From Treponema sp. (GTDB lineage Bacteria; Spirochaetota; Spirochaetia; Treponematales; Breznakiellaceae): a stretch of DNA of 6,897 bases. The position numbers and the translations under genes are program-made. The DNA lies in contig JAIRRU010000038.1 of NCBI GenBank assembly GCA_031255815.1, forward strand, positions 1-6,897. Direction: 5' to 3'. Numbering within the stretch: the stretch's first letter is position 1; every line of letters starts with the position of its first letter. The notes under the pieces were generated by a model. That model had not been told where the DNA came from and ran no database searches. It saw nothing but the letters and a program-made list of their open reading frames with translations. Below, one piece after another: positions 1 to 6,296 of the stretch.

Positions 1-181
1 TTTTCGCCTGGCCTTCGCTGGTGGTAAATTTCTAATGTAATCCGCTATCTTATTGTTGTCTGGATACCGGTGAGCGGGCTCCTGGGTATCAAACCCTTCG
101 CTACGAATGAAATTGACCGCGAACGCCGCGGCTTTTACCGCGGGAACCCCGATCTTCATCAAAATTTTCCTGAGTTCGGGA
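1..181 (+). repeat. Dispersed intergenic repeat, copy A (degenerate)
   Basis: Positions 145-181 match 5098-5134 at 31 of 37 bases by eye (shared ends AACCCCGAT and GAGTTCGGGA). Positions 4-34 resemble the minus strand of 3050-3087 (TTCGCCTGGCCTTCG followed by a GGT-AATTTCT block). The stretch therefore looks like pieces of the same repeat family seen at 3022-3212 and 5028-5195. Within it, CCGCGG at 126-131 and again at 138-143 can pair as a 6-bp stem around a 6-nt loop. Just downstream, 201-240 carries period-9 doublets (GGTTTGCAT/GGTTTGCGC and GCTTCACAG/GCTTCACGG) like the 9-mers of the other copies. An open frame of about 80 codons crosses it, but I do not consider it coding. The left boundary is outside the window. 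Confidence 0.55.
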
Positions 182-283
182 AGTTTTTGACCCGGGCTTG
201 TACGGTTTGCATGGTTTGCGCGCTTCACAGGCTTCACGGCAAAAAAATCCTTTGCGTTTATCCTGATGTTACCGAAAGGATTA

Positions 284-312
284 AGGACAGAACGCGGTTT
301 TTTTGCTAAAAT
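284..312 (+). promoter_or_regulatory. sigma70-type promoter, extended -10, abutting the start codon
   Basis: AGGACA at 284-289 (4 of 6 to TTGACA), a 17-nt spacer, then TGC TAAAAT with the -10 hexamer at 307-312 and an extended-10 TG at 304-305. The discriminator is 313-318, so the expected +1 is A319, which is the A of the downstream ATG. No Shine-Dalgarno sequence lies between -10 and ATG; the nearest purine run, AAGGA at about 276-280, is too far upstream. The arrangement predicts a leaderless transcript for the 319 gene and its coupled partner. Confidence 0.55.
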
Positions 313-318
313 TGTTTC

Positions 319-861
319 ATGTTCCCGTTTTTGGATCTGGCAAAAAAAATCCGGAAAGAGGCCGCGAAGATCCCCCTCCTTATGGGTAAACTCGCGGATT
401 CGGTACGGGGCCCGGCGGCCAGGGCGGGGGAACTGGTAAAAGGCTTGGGGGAAAGAACCTGGAATCTGATTCCCCAGGGCCTCCGGGAGAAGCTGCCCTG
501 GCTTGAGGGAAAACTGGGTTTTGCCCTCGCCGGCCTGGGCCTGGCGCTGATCCTTCTCCTGGCTGGCCTGCTGGGGGCGCCGGCCTCCCCCAAGGCCGGG
601 CTTCAGGCCGGGAGGGAAGGGGGCCGGAGCTCCGGGGAGGCGGGCGGAATAAGCCGCGAGGCGCCTATACCTCCGGAGGAACTTTTCCTTCCCGGCGAAC
701 CTGACTTTCTGCCCGGGGTAATTCCCTGGCGGGAACAGCGGAAAGCCTGGGCCGCGGAAGACGCGGCGCCTTACTGGTACAATCCCCTTGAAAGGGGCGA
801 AGAGGAATGGCGGAACCGGATCAAGACCGCGCTTGATGAATTTCTGGAGCATGTTCCATGA
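319..861 (+). CDS. Small single-pass membrane protein, hypothetical
   Basis: A 180-residue protein I cannot assign to a named family. Residues 1-65 are basic and helical-looking (AKKIRKEAAK, later GLREKLPWLEG). A single strongly hydrophobic segment follows at about 66-86 (LGFALAGLGLALILLLAGLLG-type composition). Residues 87-114 are a Gly/Ala/Arg-rich linker. The C-terminal 115-180 is compact and aromatic, with PEELFLPGEPDFLPG, PYWYNPLERG and a final acidic helix ending EFLEHVP, and looks like the conserved functional part. Positive charges precede the membrane segment, so the N-terminus is probably cytoplasmic and the C-terminal part periplasmic (inference). The stop codon overlaps the next ATG in an ATGA, indicating translational coupling with the lipoprotein gene, so the two products probably work together in the envelope. 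The 319 start has no Shine-Dalgarno sequence but sits exactly at the predicted +1 of the promoter at 284-312. An internal ATG at codon 22 is possible but not better supported. Confidence 0.8.
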   Translation: MFPFLDLAKKIRKEAAKIPLLMGKLADSVRGPAARAGELVKGLGERTWNLIPQGLREKLPWLEGKLGFALAGLGLALILLLAGLLGAPASPKAGLQAGREGGRSSGEAGGISREAPIPPEELFLPGEPDFLPGVIPWREQRKAWAAEDAAPYWYNPLERGEEEWRNRIKTALDEFLEHVP

Positions 862-2834
862 AAAAACATGAGGGTAAAAAACCGTCCGGGAGGCGGCTTT
901 TGGATGTTTTATGCGAGAGGCGCGGCAAACTGCTAAAAGGCGGTGTTTTGAAAAAGTTCCCCGTTTTGTTTTTTCTGCTTCTGGCCTTTGCCTTTTCCTG
1001 CAAAAGCGCCTCCGGCAGGGTCGACGCCGCGCCAAGCCCCGCCGAGGCCGTTCCTCCGGTTCCGGCTGCCGGGGATCCGGGCGGGAGCTTTGAGCCGGAA
1101 ACTCCCGGCGAGGCTGCCGGGCAGATCCCGCTTCCGGAGGCTGCGGAAAGCCCGGCGGCGGAGGCCGGGTCTCCGGAGGGAACCCCGCCTGCCGCTGAGA
1201 TCCCTTCGGAGACCCCCTTTGCCGGGGAACCTGCTTTGGGGGAGATAGGCGGCTTGCCGGAACCTTCCGCGGATTTGCCCGAAACCAGGCTGGAGGAAAC
1301 CCCTCCCGGCGAAAGGCCCTTTACCGCGGCGCTGCCCGATCCTGTCCCGCCGGAGCTGCCTGAACCAGCTGCTGTAAACGCAGATGTTTTACCCCCGCCG
1401 CCCGAGCCCCTCAGCCCGCTTCCCGAACCCCAGCCGCCGCCCTCCCCGCCCGGAGCGCCGCCGGCCGCGCCGCCGCCCCAGCCCGAAGCGCCCCCCGCTC
1501 CGCCGCCTGAGCCTCCGGCTGCTCCGCCTGTAGCGCCGCCCCTTGTTCCGCCGCGCCAGCCCGAAGCGCCGCCCGCTCCGCCCGCGCCGATACCCGTAGC
1601 GCCGCCCCCGCCCGCACCGCCCCCGGCGCGGCCCGCGGCCCCTCCTCCCGCTTCAGCCCCGGAACGTCCGGTTCCGGTTTCGCCGCCGCCTTTCATCCGC
1701 CCCGCCGAGGAAGCGCCGGAACCCGCCCCTGCCCGGACGCCGGTTCCCATGCCTCCCGCTCCTCCGGCCGAACCCCCGGCCTGGACCCGCCAGAACCAGG
1801 CCGAATCCCGGCCCGCCGCGCCGCCTCCGCAAGCGTCCCCGGTTTCTCCCGCGGAACCCGCCCGGGCGGAGGAGGGGGAACCAAGCTTTTCCCGGATCGT
1901 CCGGGCTACGGTCGGGCAACTGGTGGAAATTCCCTTCCGGGGAACCGGATGGGTTTACCTTGGCGAAATCGGATTCCGGCAGGGGCTCGTCTACGGTTCC
2001 CGGCGGCTCGATCCGGAGGGGCAGAGCTTTATTTTCCGGGCGGAAGCGGCGGGAAGCTACGGGCTTAAGTTTTACAAGCAGGACTTTGTCCGGGACTATA
2101 TCCTTAACGATTATGTCCAGGTCATTGTGGGCGAATCGCCCGAGGCTTCCGCGACCGGCTGGTTTAACCCGGTAACCGACAGGGGCAGGGCCATAGCCGA
2201 ACCCCGCTGGCCCACGGCGGCGGAAGAGGCGGAGGCTTTCCGTAACCGGGACGGCGCCGGGACGGGCGGGGCAAACCCGGCGCGGGGCGCAAGGCTCCCC
2301 GGACAGGCCGGGCCGGAGCCCCCCCCTCCGGGGGAAGGCTCCCCTGCCCTTCCCCCGGGCCCTGCCGGGCAGAGGGATGAGGGAAGGCCGGCCCCGGCTT
2401 CCCTGGTTCCGGCGGCAGAACAGGCTCCTTTGGGGGAACTTCCTCCGGCGGCCCGGCCCGCGCCCGATCTTGCGGCCGCTCCGGCAGCGGAGCCCGCCCT
2501 CCCCCTGGCGGCCTTTCCGGCGGAAGGCGCTTCGGGGCCGGAAGGGGATTCTCCCGATCAGTACCTGAGGCGGGCCAGGGAGGAGTTTGAGGCGGGCCGG
2601 GTGGCCCCGGCACTTGCCCTTCTGGATTTTTTCAGGGAAAACTACCCGGCGGGCAGCGACGAAACGTGGTGGCTTTACGGGCAGTTATACGAGGCCAACA
2701 GCCCCTCCCGGGATATCCGCAGTTCCCTGGACTATTACCGGCGGCTTCTGCGGGACTACCCCCAGAGCAGCCGCTGTAACGAAGCCCGCAGGCGGATCGC
2801 CTACCTGGAACGGTACTACATCAATATCCGCTAG
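858..2834 (+). CDS. Proline-rich putative lipoprotein with C-terminal TPR-like region
   Basis: A 658-residue exported protein. A hydrophobic stretch (FPVLFFLLLAFAFS) precedes Cys48, read as a lipoprotein signal peptide with the relaxed lipobox AFSC. Residues about 52-175 are Pro/Glu/Ala-rich and about 178-330 are dense PPxP repeats of low complexity. A folded, beta-looking segment at about 343-426 is rich in Tyr, Phe and Gly (IPFRGTGWVYLGEIGF, SYGLKFYKQDF, DYVQVIVGE). A second Pro/Ala/Gly linker leads to 566-658, which has TPR-like helical pairs (YLRRAREEFEAGRVAPALAL; SLDYYRRLLRDYP; CNEARRRIAYLERYY). This resembles TPR envelope lipoproteins in which a rigid spacer lets a binding module reach across the periplasm; that role is inferred. 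ATG858 has GGAG at 846-849 and an ATGA overlap with the upstream gene. TTG948, with AAAAGG at 935-940, is a serious alternative: it gives a 628-residue product beginning MKKFPVL with the lipid Cys at 18. The stop codon lies inside a 16-bp inverted repeat. Confidence 0.85.
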   Translation: MKKHEGKKPSGRRLLDVLCERRGKLLKGGVLKKFPVLFFLLLAFAFSCKSASGRVDAAPSPAEAVPPVPAAGDPGGSFEPETPGEAAGQIPLPEAAESPAAEAGSPEGTPPAAEIPSETPFAGEPALGEIGGLPEPSADLPETRLEETPPGERPFTAALPDPVPPELPEPAAVNADVLPPPPEPLSPLPEPQPPPSPPGAPPAAPPPQPEAPPAPPPEPPAAPPVAPPLVPPRQPEAPPAPPAPIPVAPPPPAPPPARPAAPPPASAPERPVPVSPPPFIRPAEEAPEPAPARTPVPMPPAPPAEPPAWTRQNQAESRPAAPPPQASPVSPAEPARAEEGEPSFSRIVRATVGQLVEIPFRGTGWVYLGEIGFRQGLVYGSRRLDPEGQSFIFRAEAAGSYGLKFYKQDFVRDYILNDYVQVIVGESPEASATGWFNPVTDRGRAIAEPRWPTAAEEAEAFRNRDGAGTGGANPARGARLPGQAGPEPPPPGEGSPALPPGPAGQRDEGRPAPASLVPAAEQAPLGELPPAARPAPDLAAAPAAEPALPLAAFPAEGASGPEGDSPDQYLRRAREEFEAGRVAPALALLDFFRENYPAGSDETWWLYGQLYEANSPSRDIRSSLDYYRRLLRDYPQSSRCNEARRRIAYLERYYINIR

Positions 2835-3017
2835 TACCTTGTAAACTCTAATTTGCAGGATACGGAATGAAGATTTTGTAACCACGAAGGCGCACAAAGG
2901 CGAGGAAGGAAAGAAAAAAGAAGGGAGAAACATAGTATTCTATCTCTTTTCCGCTTTATTCGGCTTTTTGCGGTTGTTTCTTTATAAACGTGTCTTTAAT
3001 CTTTACAAGGTACTAGC
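2830..3017. repeat. 16-bp perfect inverted repeat enclosing 156 bp
   Basis: The 16 bases at 2830-2845 (GCTAGTACCTTGTAAA) are the exact reverse complement of 3002-3017. The left arm contains the TAG stop of the proline-rich lipoprotein gene. The enclosed stretch has no coding potential I trust. It contains CCACGAAGGC/GCACAAAGGC units (about 2882-2903), a purine-rich run (2904-2930) and an AT-rich tail. A weak hairpin CCG-CGG followed by CTTTTT at about 2951-2969 could terminate the plus-strand operon, but it is poor. The layout resembles a small non-autonomous insertion or decayed repeat. No target-site duplication was recognised. Confidence 0.6.
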
Positions 3018-3021
3018 ATCT

Positions 3022-3212
3022 TGCTCAGGCTAAAAGGCATGATATATGGTTTCAAGAAATTCACCGCCAGGCCGAAGGCCAGGCGAAGGGCACGAACCGC
3101 ACTAAAGCGGGCCAAAAAACCCTCGGACCCAAGGAAATTTGGGTGATGAACGGAGTTTTCGGCGTAAAAGTTCGTGCGGTTAGTGGCTATCCTCTTACCC
3201 ATAGCCTGATCA
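3022..3212 (-). repeat. Dispersed repeat copy B, palindromic MITE-like unit
   Basis: TGCTCAGGCTA at 3022-3032 and TAGCCTGATCA at 3202-3212 are terminal inverted repeats matching at 10 of 11 bases. Inside, CACGAACCGCACTAA at 3091-3105 pairs with 3171-3185 (13 of 15). Further stems are CGCCAGGCC/GGCCAGGCG at 3065-3085 (one central mismatch) and ACCCAA/TTGGGT at 3127-3144. The minus strand of 3155-3182 is identical over 28 bases to 5073-5100. Together with 2830-3017 this fills the convergent gap between the lipoprotein gene and the ABC-F gene. No transposase is present. I found no convincing T-tailed terminator for the minus-strand ABC-F gene within 3100-3232, though the folded unit might act as one. 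Confidence 0.65.
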
Positions 3213-3232
3213 ACCTGTCAGGAAGCTGTTGC

Positions 3233-4891
3233 CTATATCCGCAGACGCTCCAAGTGGTGGTAGGCACGGGATCGGATTTCTTTTACCGATTCATCGGCCA
3301 GGTAATCGTCAAAAGGCATCATCCGGTCGATGGAGTGGAAGCGCCCGTTCGCGCCTTCCGCCGGGGGCACAATCTCGACGATCCGGTTGGCGATGGAGGT
3401 GATGAACTCGTGGTCGTGGGAGTTAAAGAGCAGCACCCCGGGGAAAGCTATCAGGCCCTCGTTCAGGGCGGTTATGGCTTCCAGGTCGAGGTGGTTGGTC
3501 GGCTCGTCCAGGATAAGGACGTTCGCCCCGGAGAGCATCATTTTGGCCAGCATGCAGCGGACTTTTTCACCCCCCGAAAGAACCTTTACCGGCTTCAGCG
3601 CCTCGTCCCCTGAAAAAAGCATGCGTCCCAGAAAACTCCGCACGTAAGTTTCGTCCTGATCCGGGGAGTACTGCCTGAGCCAGTCGGTTATAGAAAGCCT
3701 GGAGTCAAAGTAGGCGCTGTTCTCCTTGGGAAAGTAGGAAAAGGCGGTGGTCTGGCCCCAGAATACGTCGCCGCTGTCCGCCTTTTTCCCGTCCGTAATG
3801 ATGTCGAAGAGGGCGGATTTGGAGGCGTGCTCAATTCCCACGAAGGCAATCTTGTCCCCCCGGTTCACCAGGAGGGAAAAATCGTCCAGCAGCTTTTCCC
3901 CCTCGCTGGAAAAGCACAGTTTTTCTATCCGCAACACATTGTTGCCTATCTCCCGGTTCGGCTTAAAGCCCACGTAGGGGAATTTGCGGCTGGTAACATG
4001 GATATTTTCCAGCTCCAGTTTATCCAGCACTTTTTTGCGGCTTGTGGCCTGCCGGCTCTTGCTGGCGTTACTGGCAAAGCGCTGGATAAATTCCCTCAGT
4101 TCCCTGGCCTTCTCCTCGTTCTTTTTCTGCTGATCCCTGGCCTGGCGCTGGAGCATCTGGCTCATCTGGTACCAGAAGTCGTAGTTGCCCGAATAGGCGG
4201 TGATCCTGCCAAAGTCGATATCGCAGATCTGGGTGCAGACCGCGTTGAGGAAGTGGCGGTCGTGGGAAACCACGATCACCGTGTTGGGGAAACCGATGAG
4301 GAACTCCTCGAGCCAGGCTATTGATTCCAGATCCAGCCCGTTGGTGGGCTCGTCCAGGAGGAGGATATCGGGGTTGCCGAAGAGGGCCTGGGCCAGGAGT
4401 ACCCGGACTTTTTTGGACTCGTCCAGCTCGCCCATCGTTTTACCGTGATCCGCCTCCTCAAGCCCCAGGCCGGAGAGAAGCTGCCCCGCCTGTGCCTCCG
4501 ATTCCCAGCCCCCCAGTTCGGCGAAATCCGCCTCCAGCTCGCTGGCCCGCATACCGTCGGCCTCGGAAAAATCCTCTTTGGCGTAGATCGCCTCCCGTTC
4601 CTTCTGCACCTGGTAAAGCCCGGGGTAACCCATGATCACCGTTTCCAGTACCGGGTATTCCTCACAGGCGAAGTGATCCTGCCTGAGCACGGCGATCCGC
4701 TGCCCGGAGCCGACGGAAACTTCCCCTTTGTCGTATTCTGTCTCCCCGGAGAGTATTTTGAGGAAGGTGGACTTCCCCGCGCCGTTGGCCCCGATAATGC
4801 CGTAGCAGTTACCGGGGGTGAATTTAAGGTTCACGTCCTTAAAGAGGCTGCGCTCTCCGAAACTGAGACTCAAGTCGCTGACGATAATCAC
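3233..4891 (-). CDS. ybiT: ABC-F family ATPase, YbiT-like
   Basis: A soluble duplicated ABC ATPase without membrane segments, 552 residues from GTG4891. ABC-F proteins bind the ribosomal E site and modulate translation; the exact role of the YbiT branch is not settled. NBD1: Walker A GANGAGKS at 34-41, RQD at 70-72, Walker B ILLLDEPTN around D180-E181, switch His210 (VSHDR). The first signature is replaced by GELDESKKVR at about 154-163. The inter-domain arm (about 236-318) is charged and helical and contains the ABC-F stretch RFASNASKSRQATSR. NBD2: a degenerate Walker A GIEHASKS at 352-359 lacking two loop glycines, an intact LSGGE at 438-442, Walker B VLILDEPTNHLD at 458-469 and His492. Length and motif order match E. 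coli YbiT as I know it. GTG4891 is preferred because GGGAG (4905-4901) lies 9 nt upstream and the product then begins MIIVSDLSLSFG like its relatives. The in-frame TTG at 4909 has no ribosome site. It appears monocistronic, with repeats on both sides. Confidence 0.95.
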   Translation of the reverse strand: MIIVSDLSLSFGERSLFKDVNLKFTPGNCYGIIGANGAGKSTFLKILSGETEYDKGEVSVGSGQRIAVLRQDHFACEEYPVLETVIMGYPGLYQVQKEREAIYAKEDFSEADGMRASELEADFAELGGWESEAQAGQLLSGLGLEEADHGKTMGELDESKKVRVLLAQALFGNPDILLLDEPTNGLDLESIAWLEEFLIGFPNTVIVVSHDRHFLNAVCTQICDIDFGRITAYSGNYDFWYQMSQMLQRQARDQQKKNEEKARELREFIQRFASNASKSRQATSRKKVLDKLELENIHVTSRKFPYVGFKPNREIGNNVLRIEKLCFSSEGEKLLDDFSLLVNRGDKIAFVGIEHASKSALFDIITDGKKADSGDVFWGQTTAFSYFPKENSAYFDSRLSITDWLRQYSPDQDETYVRSFLGRMLFSGDEALKPVKVLSGGEKVRCMLAKMMLSGANVLILDEPTNHLDLEAITALNEGLIAFPGVLLFNSHDHEFITSIANRIVEIVPPAEGANGRFHSIDRMMPFDDYLADESVKEIRSRAYHHLERLRI

Positions 4892-4900
4892 TGAATAAAA

Positions 4901-4905
4901 CTCCC
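4901..4905 (-). promoter_or_regulatory. Shine-Dalgarno site for the ABC-F gene
   Basis: The minus strand reads GGGAG, followed by 9 nt and the GTG at 4891. This decides the start, because the next upstream in-frame candidate (TTG4909) has no purine-rich site. A possible weak -10, TAGGAT, lies at 4935-4930 on the minus strand, but no convincing -35 accompanies it. Confidence 0.6.
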
Positions 4906-5027
4906 GCAAACAAGCTTTGAAACCGATCTATCCTAACAGAAAAGGGCGGGAGTGGAAAGATCGGGCGAAGCGGGATTCTGCGGCAATTCCAAATTCCGTC
5001 ATGGATTTCCGAATGTGATTAACATCC

Positions 5028-5195
5028 TGCTTAGGCTAAAAGTACGGATAAAAGGATAGCCACGAACCACACTAACCGCACGAACTTTTACGCCGAAAAC
5101 CCCGATTTTCATCTCAATTGCCTTGAGTTCGGGAGCGCTTATTCATTCCTTCGTGTTCCGGCGAGCCGCAGTCCGCCTTCGCGGTTAAAATTCTT
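5028..5195 (+). repeat. Dispersed repeat copy C
   Basis: It starts with TGCTTAGGCTA at 5028-5038, a 10/11 match to the left terminal repeat of copy B. It continues GGATAGC and then three 9-mers: CACGAACCA (5061-5069), CACTAACCG (5070-5078) and CACGAACTT (5079-5087). Bases 5073-5100 are identical to the minus strand of 3155-3182, and 5098-5134 aligns with 145-181. The right part (about 5150-5195) contains CCTTCGTG and CCTTCGCGGTTAAAA, resembling the reverse complement of the CCACGAAGG units at 2882. The right boundary is unclear. The rest of 4892-5236 shows no gene: it is leader sequence of the ABC-F gene on one side and AT-richer sequence with GTTTAAAC at 5228-5235 on the other. Confidence 0.6.
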
Positions 5196-5236
5196 GTTCC
5201 CGGTTGTTACGCTTATCTCGAGTTTTAGTTTAAACA

Positions 5237-6295
5237 CTAGAATAACGACCGTACTTCGTTATGCCAGAGATTGCGGAAAGCCAATATTTTTTCGTTTTTC
5301 CTTGAAGGATGCACCCTGTTTGAAAGAAGCGCCGCCCAAATCCCGGTCTCCTTCTCGATGAGGAAACTGGTGCCCGTAAAACCTGTGTGGCCAAAAGAAT
5401 TTTCCAGGAAACGATCCCCCGCATAGGGAGCCGCCCTGCTCCGGGCAAGATGGAACCCGATACCGCGGTTTTGAGCCATGCCGGGGGTGTAATTTTTTAC
5501 CGCCATGGCGGTTGTATCTTTGCGTAGAAAACAATTTTCACTAATACTGCGGCTCAGCATTATACAGATTTTTTCCATGTCAAAAATGTCCAGAAAGATC
5601 CCCGCATTCCCGGAAATACCGGATAAAAAGCGCGCGTTTTCATCGTGCACAATGCCGGATAAACATTTTCCTGTTTCCTGAGAATATTCGGTGGCGGCAA
5701 TATTCGCCCCTTTAGGGCAAAAACCGGAATTCTCAAGGCCGAGAGGTTCGCCGACCCATTTTAAGAAGAGTTTGTCCAGTGTTTGCCCGCCGGCTTTTTC
5801 CAATATGTATCCCAGCAGAATGAATGAAATACAGGTATAGAGAACGTCCCGGCCCGGCGCAAACCCAAGGGGGTATTTTACAATCGCGTCAATTATGCCC
5901 TCTCTTTCCGCTGAAGCCGCTTTTTCTATAAGCGGAAAATTTTGGAAACCGCAGGTATGCGTCATAAGCTGAAAGAGCGTAATATTCCGCTTATCCTCCG
6001 GCGCGTCAAAAAAATAACCGATTGTATCATTCAGGCTGACGAGCCCCTCTTCGGCCATTCTGAGAGCGATCAGGGTTGGACCGGCTATCTTGGTAAGGGA
6101 AGCAATATCGTACCGTGTATGAAGATCCGCGTTTTCCTGCCTGTCCGGCGGTATTTCGGTATTTATTACGCCATAGGCTTCCCGTAGAAAGACTTCCTCA
6201 CGCCTTCCTATTGAAAAGACAGCGGAGGGGAAAATACCTTCACGGACAGCCTGCTCAATCATCCGGCCGGCTTTTTCAAAATTGTATTTTTTCAT
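5237..6295 (-). CDS. Serine hydrolase, beta-lactamase/PBP-like family (AmiE/YbbE-like)
   Basis: A 352-residue protein from ATG6295 with the fold signature of class C beta-lactamases, PBP4*-type peptidases and EstB-like esterases (Pfam Beta-lactamase, PF00144). The nucleophile motif is S66-L-T-K69. The second motif has Tyr153 but reads YTC instead of the common YSN/YSD. The third is H303-T-G in FGHTGFTGTSFLIE. The segments VHDENARFLSGISGNAGIF (214-233 region) and LLSNRVHPSR near the end are characteristic, as far as I recall, of the subfamily that includes Bacillus AmiE (YbbE), an amidase on muropeptides; relatives also hydrolyse esters, so the substrate is uncertain. I see no clear signal peptide, so it may be cytoplasmic. 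ATG6295 is preferred over an in-frame start at 6352: it aligns with the usual N-terminus, has AGG at 6304-6302, and begins 1 nt after the stop of the upstream gene. GC content is lower than in the left half of the window. Confidence 0.88.
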   Translation of the reverse strand: MKKYNFEKAGRMIEQAVREGIFPSAVFSIGRREEVFLREAYGVINTEIPPDRQENADLHTRYDIASLTKIAGPTLIALRMAEEGLVSLNDTIGYFFDAPEDKRNITLFQLMTHTCGFQNFPLIEKAASAEREGIIDAIVKYPLGFAPGRDVLYTCISFILLGYILEKAGGQTLDKLFLKWVGEPLGLENSGFCPKGANIAATEYSQETGKCLSGIVHDENARFLSGISGNAGIFLDIFDMEKICIMLSRSISENCFLRKDTTAMAVKNYTPGMAQNRGIGFHLARSRAAPYAGDRFLENSFGHTGFTGTSFLIEKETGIWAALLSNRVHPSRKNEKILAFRNLWHNEVRSLF

Positions 6296-6296
6296 T

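Noticed and set aside
70..309. Open frame of about 80 codons before the first gene
   Set aside because: It lies in repeat copy A, ends within the promoter region, and has no ribosome site. Against copy C most of the six differences in the shared 37 bases change the amino acid, so there is no sign of protein-level selection.
821..1750. Minus-strand 309-codon Gly/Ala-rich open frame
   Set aside because: It is the antisense shadow of the GC-rich proline repeats, which lack stop codons on the opposite strand. Composition is pure low complexity.
2164..2613. Minus-strand Pro/Gly/Arg-rich open frame inside the lipoprotein gene
   Set aside because: It is opposite a GC-rich linker of a well-supported gene, with no motifs or start signals.
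2945..2975. Intrinsic terminator after the lipoprotein gene
   Set aside because: Only a 3-4 bp CCG/CGG stem precedes the T-run, too weak to call as a terminator on its own.
2996..3202. Minus-strand open frame of 68 codons across repeat copy B, with a peptide similar to a frame in copy C (KRIATN...RTNFYAEN)
   Set aside because: The similarity follows from nucleotide identity of the repeat, and the frame survives because the inserted unit is 9 bp. No ribosome site or promoter was seen.
3827..4324. Long plus-strand open frames opposite the ABC-F gene
   Set aside because: The minus strand encodes a complete, motif-rich ABC-F protein; these are antisense shadows.
5061..5087. Short 9-bp repeats as a possible CRISPR array
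   Set aside because: Units are 9 bp, contiguous, without spacers, and no cas genes are present.
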